DNA of 64,000 nucleotides from Ruminococcus flavefaciens ND2009. GTDB lineage: Bacteria > Bacillota > Clostridia > Oscillospirales > Ruminococcaceae. Shown here piece by piece: positions 44,802 through 52,844 of this stretch. The DNA is taken from NCBI RefSeq assembly GCF_000621785.1, contig NZ_KK211349.1, positions 56,673 through 120,672 on the forward strand, read 5' to 3'. A program made the translations under genes and the position numbers. The notes under the pieces are model-generated. The model searched no databases and was not told where the DNA came from. It saw only the letters and a program-made list of their open reading frames with translations. Each line of letters opens with the position of its first letter. The first letter of the stretch is position 1.

Positions 44802-45182
44802 GTGAGCAATATCAGCTACAACCAGAGGGAGGAAGCCTATGAGCTGCCCTATAAGCTGTGGGACGAGATGATGACCGTCCGCTTCTATACCGACAGCGAG
44901 GAGACTATCATCGCCAACCTCTCGGATATAGCCAAAAAGCTGGCAAGACTGGACGGCGGCAGAAGCACCATAGCAGCAATGCTTATCGACGACGGCTTCT
45001 ATGAGGGCGGAAACGCCGAGGCTCTCGCAAAGCTGCTGAAGCTGAGGAACGTCTATGTGGATATAGACGAGGAGGAGACTGTTGTCTGCTTCGAGACAGG
45101 CACCGATGACGGCTATATGGAGAATTACGTCCATGTGGAGCTCTTCGGCGAGCTGTTTGAGATATCGGGCTGGGCGGAATGA
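44802..45182 (+). CDS. Unknown protein under T-box control
   Basis: The 126-residue acidic product (GTG 44802, GGGGAGG upstream) begins MSNISYNQREEAYELPYKLW and contains LDGGRSTIAAMLIDDGFYEGG and a C-terminal strand-rich part ending LFGELFEISGWAE. I do not recognise the family. It is the first gene after the threonine T-box and precedes thrS by 155 bases, so its supply would follow tRNA-Thr charging. A role in threonine or tRNA metabolism is possible but unproven. Confidence 0.7.
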   Translation: MSNISYNQREEAYELPYKLWDEMMTVRFYTDSEETIIANLSDIAKKLARLDGGRSTIAAMLIDDGFYEGGNAEALAKLLKLRNVYVDIDEEETVVCFETGTDDGYMENYVHVELFGELFEISGWAE

Positions 45183-45264
45183 ATTTGAATACCGCGGTGT
45201 ATGGCAATACATTGAGGATAATCCCGCAACCCGGGAAAACGATGGATTATTTTGTAAGGAATAA
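45178..45264 (+). pseudogene. C-terminal remnant of a RAYT-like transposase
   Basis: In the frame ending at TAA 45262-45264 the segment EFEYRGVWQYIEDNPATREND resembles the catalytic Tyr end of RAYT proteins (compare ICNYIDNNPMNWVND at 4.9 kb). Nothing of the rest of the gene is seen; the unknown gene abuts it. The call rests on this one short match. Confidence 0.4.
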
Positions 45265-45337
45265 TTCATCATAAAAAGCTGCAACAATTATGCATCAAGC
45301 ATTATGAATTATGAATCAATAAAAAGGAGAGATCGAC

Positions 45338-47278
45338 ATGATCAATTTAACACTTCCCGACGGCAGTGTCCGTCAGATCGAGGCTGCACAGTCAGCTGCT
45401 GAGATAATCAAGGGTATCGGCATGGGACTTTACAAGGCTGCCTGCTGCGTAAAGGTAAACGGCGAGGTAAAGGATCTCCGCACAGTCATCGACGGTGACT
45501 GCCACTTCGAGGTATGTACATTTGACAGCCTCGACGGCAAGAAGACCCTCTGGCACACAGCTTCCCATATCCTTGCACAGGCTGTAAAGAGACTTTACCC
45601 TGCTGCAAAGCTGGCTATCGGTCCTGCTATCGACAACGGCTTTTACTATGACTTTGACCTTGAGAAGCCCTTCACTCCCGAGGAGCTGGAGAAGATTGAG
45701 GCTGAGATGAAGAAGATCGTCAAGGAGGATCTTGAGCTTGAGAAGTTCGAGCTCTCTCCTGCCGAGGCTGTTGCAAAGCTGAAGGAAATGGACGAGCCCT
45801 ACAAGGTAGAGCTCTGTGAGGAGCACGTTGACAAGGGCGAGCCTATCTCATTCTACAAGCAGGGTGAGTTCGTTGACCTCTGTGCAGGTCCTCACCTTAT
45901 GACAACAGGTCCCGTAAAGGCATTCAAGCTCCTCTCATGCACAGGTGCTTACTGGAGAGGAAACGAGAAGAACAAGATGCTCAGCCGTGTTTACGCTATC
46001 GCATTCCCCAAGGCTTCACAGCTTGACGAATACCTCAAGATGATCGAGGAGGCTAAGCTCCGCGACCACAAGAAGCTGGGCAAGGAGCTGGCTCTGTTCA
46101 TGTTCGACCACACAGCTCCCGGTATGCCCTACTGGCTCCCCAGAGGCTGGAAGCTGTTCAACGCACTTCTTGAATACTGGAGAGGCGTTCACGAGGATCA
46201 CGGCTATACAGAGATCTCAGGCCCTGTTCTTTCCAAGAAGGAGCTGTGGGTGACTTCGGGTCACTGGGATCACTATCAGGACGGTATGTTCGTTATCCCT
46301 GCCGAGGAGGACAACGAGGTCTACTGCGCTAAGCCTATGAACTGCCCCAACGCTATCAAGGTTTATATGAACAGACAGCGCTCTTACAAGGAGCTTCCCC
46401 TCAAGTTCAATCAGGTTGACGTTATCCACCGTAAGGAGAAGTCAGGCGAGCTCAACGGTCTTTTCCGCGTACAGCAGTTCAGACAGGACGATGCTCATAT
46501 CCTGGTAACCGAGGAGCAGATCGCTTCCGAGATCAACGATATAATGGACATCGCAACCGAGATATACAACACATTCGGTCTTGAGTACAAGGCTGAGCTC
46601 TCAACACGTCCCGAGGACTTCATGGGCGACATCAAGGTTTGGGACAAGGCTGAGGCTGACCTGAAGGCTATCCTCGAGGAGAAGTACGGTCCCGACGGAT
46701 ACGAGCTCAACGAGGGCGACGGCGCATTCTACGGTCCTAAGATCGACCTGAAGATGAAGGACGCTATCGGCCGTGAGTGGCAGATGGGTACTATCCAGCT
46801 CGACTTCCAGCTTCCCCTCAACTTCAAGATGAAGTACATCGCTTCCGACGGCTCGGAGAAGCAGCCTGTAATGATACACAGAGCTATATTCGGTTCATTC
46901 GAGAGATTTATCGGTATCATCACCGAGAACTTCGCAGGAGCATTCCCATTCTGGCTGTCTCCTATGCAGGTAGGTATCGTTCCTATCAGAACAGATCATA
47001 ACGACTACGCCAAGAAGGTAGCCGATCTTCTCAAGAAGAACCGTATCAGAGCTGAGGTGGACTACACCGACGACAACATGAAGAACAAGATCAGACGTTT
47101 CAAGGACTACAAGGATCCCTATGTTGTCATCATCGGTGACAGCGAGGCTGAGAACGAGCAGGTCTCCATCAACATCAGAGGAAACAAGCAGCTCAAGAAC
47201 GTGCCTCTTGACAAGTTCATCGAGATGTGCAGAACCATGAACGAGGAGCACTCTCTCGACATCATCGACACACTGTAA
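45338..47278 (+). CDS. thrS: Threonyl-tRNA synthetase
   Basis: The 646-residue class II synthetase has an N-terminal TGS domain, the editing domain with HTASHILAQAVKRLYP and GFYYDFD, the catalytic core (motif 2 near FRVQQFRQDDAHIL; zinc ligands in AKPMNCPNAIKVY) and the anticodon-binding domain. AAGGAG precedes ATG 45338. It is regulated by the Thr T-box upstream. Confidence 0.97.
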   Translation: MINLTLPDGSVRQIEAAQSAAEIIKGIGMGLYKAACCVKVNGEVKDLRTVIDGDCHFEVCTFDSLDGKKTLWHTASHILAQAVKRLYPAAKLAIGPAIDNGFYYDFDLEKPFTPEELEKIEAEMKKIVKEDLELEKFELSPAEAVAKLKEMDEPYKVELCEEHVDKGEPISFYKQGEFVDLCAGPHLMTTGPVKAFKLLSCTGAYWRGNEKNKMLSRVYAIAFPKASQLDEYLKMIEEAKLRDHKKLGKELALFMFDHTAPGMPYWLPRGWKLFNALLEYWRGVHEDHGYTEISGPVLSKKELWVTSGHWDHYQDGMFVIPAEEDNEVYCAKPMNCPNAIKVYMNRQRSYKELPLKFNQVDVIHRKEKSGELNGLFRVQQFRQDDAHILVTEEQIASEINDIMDIATEIYNTFGLEYKAELSTRPEDFMGDIKVWDKAEADLKAILEEKYGPDGYELNEGDGAFYGPKIDLKMKDAIGREWQMGTIQLDFQLPLNFKMKYIASDGSEKQPVMIHRAIFGSFERFIGIITENFAGAFPFWLSPMQVGIVPIRTDHNDYAKKVADLLKKNRIRAEVDYTDDNMKNKIRRFKDYKDPYVVIIGDSEAENEQVSINIRGNKQLKNVPLDKFIEMCRTMNEEHSLDIIDTL

Positions 47279-47362
47279 AAAAGCCTTTAGCCGTCAGCCC
47301 TTAGCCTTTAGTCTGAGGGCGGCGGCTTTTATATCAATATTATTATAAACGGAGGGATATTT

Positions 47363-47887
47363 ATGAACGAGCTTTGCAAGATAATCAGGGAAATGGTGAT
47401 CCCTAACTTTATGAACATAAGGACTTCACTGCGAACTTACGACAGAGACGCTCTCTGCTGCGGCTCTCCCTGCTGGAGGTGGGCGTATCACGCTATACAT
47501 TCAGCGGACAAGTGGTTCATAAATCCCTGTGTTTACGATGAGCCGCCTTTCCATGAGGAGGGCATGGACAATCCCGATAATCCCACGACGGTAGTTCTCT
47601 CGGACGAGCAGCTTTTAGAGTATCTGGACGCTGTTGAGAAAAAGACTCTCGATTACATCGACAGTCTCACGGACGAAATGCTCTATGAATGCCCCGAAAA
47701 CTGCGAGCACACGCGCATGGAGCTGGTACTGAGACAGTTCAGGCATATCTCCTTCCACACGGGAATGCTCAACGGTCAGACTGCTCTGGCTACGGGAAAA
47801 TTCCCTATGTGGGTATCACAGGCTGATAAATACGTCGATGACGGTATATTCTTCGGAAGATACCGCAAGGGACAGGTAACGAAATAA
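47363..47887 (+). CDS. DinB-like putative metal-binding protein
   Basis: The 174-residue product resembles the DinB/YfiT four-helix family: an early helix with YHAIHSADKWF and a late RHISFHTGML supply the histidines that usually bind a metal. GGAGGG lies upstream of the ATG. Relatives include thiol transferases, but the activity here is unknown. It is a single gene with its own terminator. Confidence 0.75.
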   Translation: MNELCKIIREMVIPNFMNIRTSLRTYDRDALCCGSPCWRWAYHAIHSADKWFINPCVYDEPPFHEEGMDNPDNPTTVVLSDEQLLEYLDAVEKKTLDYIDSLTDEMLYECPENCEHTRMELVLRQFRHISFHTGMLNGQTALATGKFPMWVSQADKYVDDGIFFGRYRKGQVTK

Positions 47888-47891
47888 AAAA

Positions 47892-47916
47892 AAGGGCACC
47901 TTCGGGTGCCCTTTTT
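47892..47916 (+). terminator. Terminator after the DinB-like gene
   Basis: GGGCACC (47894-47900), loop TTCG, GGTGCCC (47905-47911), then a T run; flanking A run makes it usable on both strands. Confidence 0.9.
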
Positions 47917-47928
47917 ATGCATAATTAA

Positions 47929-47949
47929 GGGGCGGCATTCTGCCGCCCC
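47929..47949. repeat. Short palindrome
   Basis: GGGGCGGCA, loop TTC, TGCCGCCCC. It may serve as the glyS terminator stem or be another member of the G/C-rich extragenic palindromes. Confidence 0.6.
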
Positions 47950-47954
47950 TGCAA

Positions 47955-49361
47955 TTAGAATACCATTTTAGCTTCGAGGTAAGCTACGAGGTCATCGATA
48001 GCAACTCTCTCCTGCTGCATTGTATCACGGTCACGGACTGTTACACAGTTGTCCTTCTCAAGTGTATCGAAGTCATATGTGATGCAGAAAGGTGTACCGA
48101 TCTCGTCCTGACGGCGGTATCTCTTACCGATGGTACCTGCCTCGTCGAAGTCTACCATGAACTTCTTGGAGAGCATATCGTATACTTCCTCAGCCTTGGG
48201 AGTGAGCTTCTTTACGAGGGGCAGAACAGCTGCCTTGAAGGGAGCAAGTGCGGGATGGAAGTGCATAACTGTTCTTGTTTCCTTCTTCTCGTTGCCGTTC
48301 TTGTCGGTGGAGACGATCTCCTCTTCGTCGTAAGCCTCTGTAACGATGGAGAGGAAGAGTCTCTCAACACCGAGAGAAGGCTCGATAACGTAAGGAATGT
48401 ACTTCTCGTTTGTCTCGGGATCGAAGTATTCAAGTGACTTTCCGCTGGTGTTGATGTGCTGTGTCAGGTCGTAGTCGGTTCTGTCGGCAACGCCCCAGAG
48501 CTCGCCCCAGCCGAAGGGGAAGAGGTACTCGAAGTCGGTAGTAGCCTTTGAGTAGAAGCAGAGCTCCTCCTTATCGTGGTCACGGAGACGGAGGTTCTCC
48601 TCCTTGAGTCCCAGTGAGAGGAGGAAGTTCTTGCAGTAGCTTCTCCAGTAGTCGAACCACTCAAGGTCTGTGCCGGGCTTGCAGAAGAACTCAAGCTCCA
48701 TCTGCTCGAACTCTCTTACACGGAAGATGAAGTTTCCGGGAGTGATCTCGTTACGGAATGACTTACCTACCTGAGCAACGCCGAAAGGCACCTTTTTACG
48801 GGTAGTTCTCTGGATATTTGCGAAGTTTACGAAGATACCCTGTGCAGTCTCGGGACGGAGATAGAGCTCAGACTTGCTGTCCTCTGTAACGCCCTGGAAT
48901 GTCTTGAACATAAGGTTGAACTGACGTATATCAGTGAAGTTCTGCTTGCCGCAGTTAGGGCAGACAATGCCTTTTTCCTTGATGTAGTCCATCATCTGCT
49001 CGTTGGACCAGCCTGCTACGTTGGTGCCGTCGAAGTCCTCGATGAGGTTGTCGGCACGGTGACGGGTCTTACACTCCTTACAGTCCATGAGGGGGTCTGA
49101 GAATCCGCCGATATGTCCGGAAGCCACCCAGGTCTGGGGGTTCATGAGGATAGCGGAGTCAAGACCTACGTTGTACTTGTTCTCCTGAACGAATTTCTTC
49201 ATCCATGCTCTCTTGATATTGTTTTTCAGCTCAACGCCGAGAGGACCGTAGTCCCATGTATTTGCAAGACCGCCGTAAATTTCCGAGCCGGGGTATACAA
49301 AGCCCTTGGATTTACAAAGGTCAACGATCTTATCCATTACTTTTTCATTGTTTTTAAGCAT
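47955..49361 (-). CDS. glyS: Glycyl-tRNA synthetase, single-chain type
   Basis: The 468-residue product is the homodimeric class II Gly[23 protein letters not shown] at the start, motif 2 near [21 protein letters not shown] and the C-terminal anticodon domain with [20 protein letters not shown] 49361 is chosen for GCGAGG nine bases upstream. It has its own promoter and no T-box. Confidence 0.96.
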   Translation of the reverse strand: MLKNNEKVMDKIVDLCKSKGFVYPGSEIYGGLANTWDYGPLGVELKNNIKRAWMKKFVQENKYNVGLDSAILMNPQTWVASGHIGGFSDPLMDCKECKTRHRADNLIEDFDGTNVAGWSNEQMMDYIKEKGIVCPNCGKQNFTDIRQFNLMFKTFQGVTEDSKSELYLRPETAQGIFVNFANIQRTTRKKVPFGVAQVGKSFRNEITPGNFIFRVREFEQMELEFFCKPGTDLEWFDYWRSYCKNFLLSLGLKEENLRLRDHDKEELCFYSKATTDFEYLFPFGWGELWGVADRTDYDLTQHINTSGKSLEYFDPETNEKYIPYVIEPSLGVERLFLSIVTEAYDEEEIVSTDKNGNEKKETRTVMHFHPALAPFKAAVLPLVKKLTPKAEEVYDMLSKKFMVDFDEAGTIGKRYRRQDEIGTPFCITYDFDTLEKDNCVTVRDRDTMQQERVAIDDLVAYLEAKMVF

Positions 49362-49400
49362 AATGAGCAACCTCGCTTTAAAATTTAATAGTCACATTAT

Positions 49401-49429
49401 ATTGTAACTCAAACGCGGGAAAAAGTCAA
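49401..49429 (-). promoter_or_regulatory. Putative glyS promoter
   Basis: On the minus strand TTGACT, 17-bp spacer, TACAAT. Confidence 0.7.
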
Positions 49430-49443
49430 GACTTTTTAGCCAT

Positions 49444-49591
49444 TGTAGGGGAGCCCGCCCCCGGGCTCCCGTCGATGCGTAATTGCAGGGCGCCCTTTCG
49501 GCGCCAGAAAGTCCCGGCACAAATAAAAAATGCAGGGGACAGCATCCCTGACGTCCCACAAAACGGGCTGTCGGGGACGCCAGCCCCTACA
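49444..49591. repeat. Cluster of REP-like palindromes
   Basis: A 148-bp block starts TGTAGGGG and ends CCCCTACA. Inside are GGGAGCCCG/CGGGCTCCC (49449-49470), GGCGCC/GGCGCC and further G/C-rich inverted units with GACGTCCC and CGGGGACGCC, close to the repeats in the RAYT gene at 4.5 kb. Confidence 0.8.
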
Positions 49592-49599
49592 CATTAATA

Positions 49600-49782
49600 T
49601 CATTGGATATTGAAGAAGGTAACGCCCGATGCGAACAGGGCTGCACCTATGAGTACCGCAAAGAAAATAGCCTTTTTTATCTTGTGCTTTATCTTTATGA
49701 GTATTATCAGTACGATGATAAATAAAATTATAGCCCAGTACTGCGAGAGAAAACCGGAAAAGCTGTTGATAATAGCGTCCAT
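49600..49782 (-). CDS. Small two-helix membrane protein
   Basis: A 60-residue product with two hydrophobic helices (about 15-29 and 37-55) and a Lys-rich turn between (KIKHKIKKA). It starts 15 bases after the glycosyltransferase stop, so it is probably co-transcribed. Function unknown. Confidence 0.6.
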   Translation of the reverse strand: MDAIINSFSGFLSQYWAIILFIIVLIILIKIKHKIKKAIFFAVLIGAALFASGVTFFNIQ

Positions 49783-49797
49783 ATCAAATACTCCCTA

Positions 49798-50778
49798 TCA
49801 TTTTTCGTCGTTTTTATTCCCGTTATCATTCAGGAATTCCGCGATGATGTACCGCGGTCTCTGCTTGACCTCGGCGTATATCTTGCCTATGTACTCGCCG
49901 ATTATGCCCAGGCAGAAAAGCTGCAAGCCGCCTATGAGCCATATGGAGCAGATCGTACTGGACCAGCCGTGCTCGGTAAAGCCGCCTATCTTTGCGATGA
50001 ACGCCCATATAAAGGCAAGAATGCTGGCTACGGACATGATGAAGCCCAGAGCCGTTATGAGCTTCAGGGGCTTGGTGCTGAAGGAGGTGATGCCGTTTAC
50101 GGCGAATGCCAGCATCTTTCTCAGGGGGTACTTGCTCTCGCCTGCGGCTCTCTCGTGGCGCTCGTAGTAGACCTTGCAGTTCTGGAAGCCGATAAGGGGC
50201 ACCATGCCGCGGAGGAACAGGTTTACCTCCTTGAAGCCCGAAAGCTCCTGAAGGACCCTCCTGCTCATAAGGCGGAAGTCCGCATGGTTATAGACCACGT
50301 CAGCGCCCATTACCTTCATGAACTTATAGAAGGCCTCGGCAGTGGATTTTTTGAAGAATGTGTCGGTGTCACGGGCGCTTCTCACGCCGTATACCACCTG
50401 ATTTCCCTCATAGTATTTCTTCACCATCTCGTCGATGGTGTTGACATCGTCCTGGAGGTCGGCGTCCATGGTTATGCACATATCGCAGAGCTCCTTGACG
50501 GTCATGAGTCCCGCAAGAACGGCGTTCTGGTGACCGCTGTTGTGGGCGAGGTCGATACCCGAGAAAAGGTTCGGCTCAGCGCTGTGGAGCTCCCTTATAA
50601 TGCTCCAGGTGCTGTCAGATGAGCCGTCATTCACGAACACGATACGGCTCTCGGGGGATATGAGTTTCTGAGAGATAAGTGCAGAGTATTTGTTTTTCAG
50701 CTGTTCCGCGGTCTCGCGCAGTACCTCCTGCTCGTTGTAGCACGGAACGACCATATAAAGAATTTCCGGCTTATCCAT
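49798..50778 (-). CDS. GT2 glycosyltransferase, GtrB/polyprenyl-phosphate type
   Basis: The 326-residue product has a family 2 domain (VVPCYNEQEVLRETAE, FVNDGSSDSTW, MDADLQDD, the DxD region) and two C-terminal membrane helices (about 245-300), the layout of polyprenyl-phosphate hexose synthases. It likely loads a sugar onto a lipid carrier for cell-surface glycosylation. ATG 50778 has AAAGGA upstream. Confidence 0.92.
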   Translation of the reverse strand: MDKPEILYMVVPCYNEQEVLRETAEQLKNKYSALISQKLISPESRIVFVNDGSSDSTWSIIRELHSAEPNLFSGIDLAHNSGHQNAVLAGLMTVKELCDMCITMDADLQDDVNTIDEMVKKYYEGNQVVYGVRSARDTDTFFKKSTAEAFYKFMKVMGADVVYNHADFRLMSRRVLQELSGFKEVNLFLRGMVPLIGFQNCKVYYERHERAAGESKYPLRKMLAFAVNGITSFSTKPLKLITALGFIMSVASILAFIWAFIAKIGGFTEHGWSSTICSIWLIGGLQLFCLGIIGEYIGKIYAEVKQRPRYIIAEFLNDNGNKNDEK

Positions 50779-50851
50779 GTTGTTTCCTTTCACGTTTTTC
50801 TCAAGTATATCACAGCATTGCCCATATGTCAATATTTTCGGCTTTACGCTG

Positions 50852-52738
50852 TTATTTTACGAATTTTGCCTTGATGATGGTATAGCCGTAGGGCTTTACG
50901 GTAATGGTATCGTCCATGAATTCGCCGTAGAAGGGCTGAAGGTCCTCAAAACGGGACAGTATACCGCTCATATTGCCGAGACAGACAGTGTCTCCGCTTC
51001 TGTTGACGAAGAAGATGTAGTCCAGCTTCTGACCCTGACGGGTGAAGCCGATGAGACGGCTGTCGTGGACCTCCTTTTCGTTGATGACGAAGTATATCCT
51101 TCCGTCGATGGTATTGGGAATGGACTTCCTTACGCGGCTGAGCTCGGAAACATAGGCGATAAGGTCGGTGTCCTCATGTCCCCAGGGATAGCAGCGGCGG
51201 TTGAAGGGGTCCTTGTAGCCCTGAAGTCCTGCCTCGTCGCCGTAGTATATGCTGGGAACTCCGGGGAGGAAGAACTGGAGAGCCATTGCTGCCTTGAGCA
51301 GCTCCTTGCCGTGGGCGTACTGCTCCTCCGAGAGCCATTTTTCCGCCATCCAGTCCTTGCTCTTGTCGTCACAGTTCTCGCCGCCGAGACGGTTTATGGC
51401 ACGCTCGATGTCGTGGGTCGAGACGAAGTTCATGAGCACGTCGATGGTGGGCTTGGGGTAGTTCTCCACGATAGTCATGACGGAATTTATGAAGTCAATG
51501 GGCTTGCCGCCCTTCATGAAGCTGATTATAGCCTCGCGGAAGGGGTAGTTCATAACGGAGTCAAGCTGGTCGCCCAGGAGATAGCGGCGCTTTACGCCGT
51601 AGCTCTCCTTGTTGGAGGCGTCCTCCCAGACCTCTCCGATGATTATCTTGTCCTTGTCATAGCCCTTAACGCATTTTCTCAGGTTATTGAGGAACTGGTC
51701 GGGGAGCTCGTCGGCTACGTCCAGACGCCAGCCTGCGGCACCTCTGTCCATCCAGTATCGGAGTACGCCATCCTCACCGCAGATGAACTCGGTGTAGTCC
51801 TCGTTGTTCTCACATACGTTGGGGAGGGTGTCGATGCCCCACCATGCTTCGTATGTATTTGGATAATCTATGAATGAATACCAGTCATAATACTTGCTGT
51901 CCTTTGACTGGAAGGCGCCGACCTCGGGATAGCGTCCGAACTTGTTGAAGTAAACGCTGTCAGCGCCGGTATGGGAGAAAACGCCGTCCAGAATGACGGA
52001 AATGCCCATACTGTCAGCTTCTCTGCACAGCTCCTCGAACTCCTCGTTGGTGCCGAGAAGAGGGTCAGCCTTCATGTAGTCTGCGGTATTGTACCTGTGG
52101 TTCTCATGAGACTCGAAAATGGGATTGAGGTAAATGCAGGTAACTCCCAGGCTCTTGAGATAGGGGAGCTTTGACTGTATGCCTGCGAAATCGCCGCCGA
52201 AGTAGTCGTTGTTCCAGACATGACCGTTCTCGTCGGGCTTGTAGAAAGGAGTACCCTCCCAGTCCTCGCGGAGAACTCTGCCCTCGGGGATATTCTCCTT
52301 GGGCTTGCCGCTTTTGCAGAAGCGGTCGGGGAATATCTGGTACATAACGCCGCCCTTGAGGAAATCGGGGGTCTCATAGGTATTCTTGTATACTGTCAGC
52401 TGGAACATATCTCCCTGGTCCAGACCGCCCTCGTGGACGTTCACCTTCTTGATATAGTGGCGTATTCCTCCTGTGGTATAGGAGAAATAGTAGTAGTGGA
52501 CATCGGTGTATCTGGCGTTGTACTCGGCTGTATAGGCTATGCAGTCCTCCTCCTCGGTGACCTCGTTCATGGTGATGAAGCGTTCCTTGAAGCCTGTTCT
52601 GAACAGCACCAGCACTGGAGAGAAGTCGGGGACTGTATCCTTGGGAAGCCTGATGGTGAAGCGGCAGGTCTCGAACTGCCTTACCGCACCGAATATTGAT
52701 TTATAGCCTAAATTCCATGTATCATAGATAGGTCTCAT
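50852..52738 (-). CDS. GH13 alpha-glycosidase, neopullulanase/cyclomaltodextrinase type
   Basis: The 628-residue product has an N-terminal beta domain (residues 1-120) and a GH13 barrel: YQIFPDRF, ILDGVFSHTG, GWRLDVADE (nucleophile Asp), IIIGEVWED (acid Glu) and FVSTHDIERA. No signal peptide, so it acts in the cytoplasm on maltodextrins. It follows glycogen phosphorylase and is part of the same storage-glucan degradation set. Confidence 0.9.
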   Translation of the reverse strand: MRPIYDTWNLGYKSIFGAVRQFETCRFTIRLPKDTVPDFSPVLVLFRTGFKERFITMNEVTEEEDCIAYTAEYNARYTDVHYYYFSYTTGGIRHYIKKVNVHEGGLDQGDMFQLTVYKNTYETPDFLKGGVMYQIFPDRFCKSGKPKENIPEGRVLREDWEGTPFYKPDENGHVWNNDYFGGDFAGIQSKLPYLKSLGVTCIYLNPIFESHENHRYNTADYMKADPLLGTNEEFEELCREADSMGISVILDGVFSHTGADSVYFNKFGRYPEVGAFQSKDSKYYDWYSFIDYPNTYEAWWGIDTLPNVCENNEDYTEFICGEDGVLRYWMDRGAAGWRLDVADELPDQFLNNLRKCVKGYDKDKIIIGEVWEDASNKESYGVKRRYLLGDQLDSVMNYPFREAIISFMKGGKPIDFINSVMTIVENYPKPTIDVLMNFVSTHDIERAINRLGGENCDDKSKDWMAEKWLSEEQYAHGKELLKAAMALQFFLPGVPSIYYGDEAGLQGYKDPFNRRCYPWGHEDTDLIAYVSELSRVRKSIPNTIDGRIYFVINEKEVHDSRLIGFTRQGQKLDYIFFVNRSGDTVCLGNMSGILSRFEDLQPFYGEFMDDTITVKPYGYTIIKAKFVK

Positions 52739-52793
52739 ATAAACATAACACTCCGTTATCAATAATCCCTTATGGGTGTATCTGCAAAAAGGT

Positions 52794-52823
52794 AAAAAAG
52801 GGGACGAAGAAAACAACGTCCCC
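52794..52823 (-). terminator. Terminator after glgP
   Basis: On the minus strand GGGGACG, ten-base loop, CGTCCCC, then six T. Confidence 0.85.
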
Positions 52824-52844
52824 TTATTGTATTTTATGCTCCGG

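Noticed and set aside
49371..49443. Glycine T-box before glyS
   Set aside because: No AGGGTGGNACCGCG-type sequence and too little space; only a promoter is present.
49444..49591. CRISPR array
   Set aside because: The repeats are palindromes of differing sequence, not regularly spaced identical repeats, and no cas genes are nearby.
50777..51877. Plus-strand open frame opposite the GH13 gene
   Set aside because: Shadow of the GH13 reading frame.
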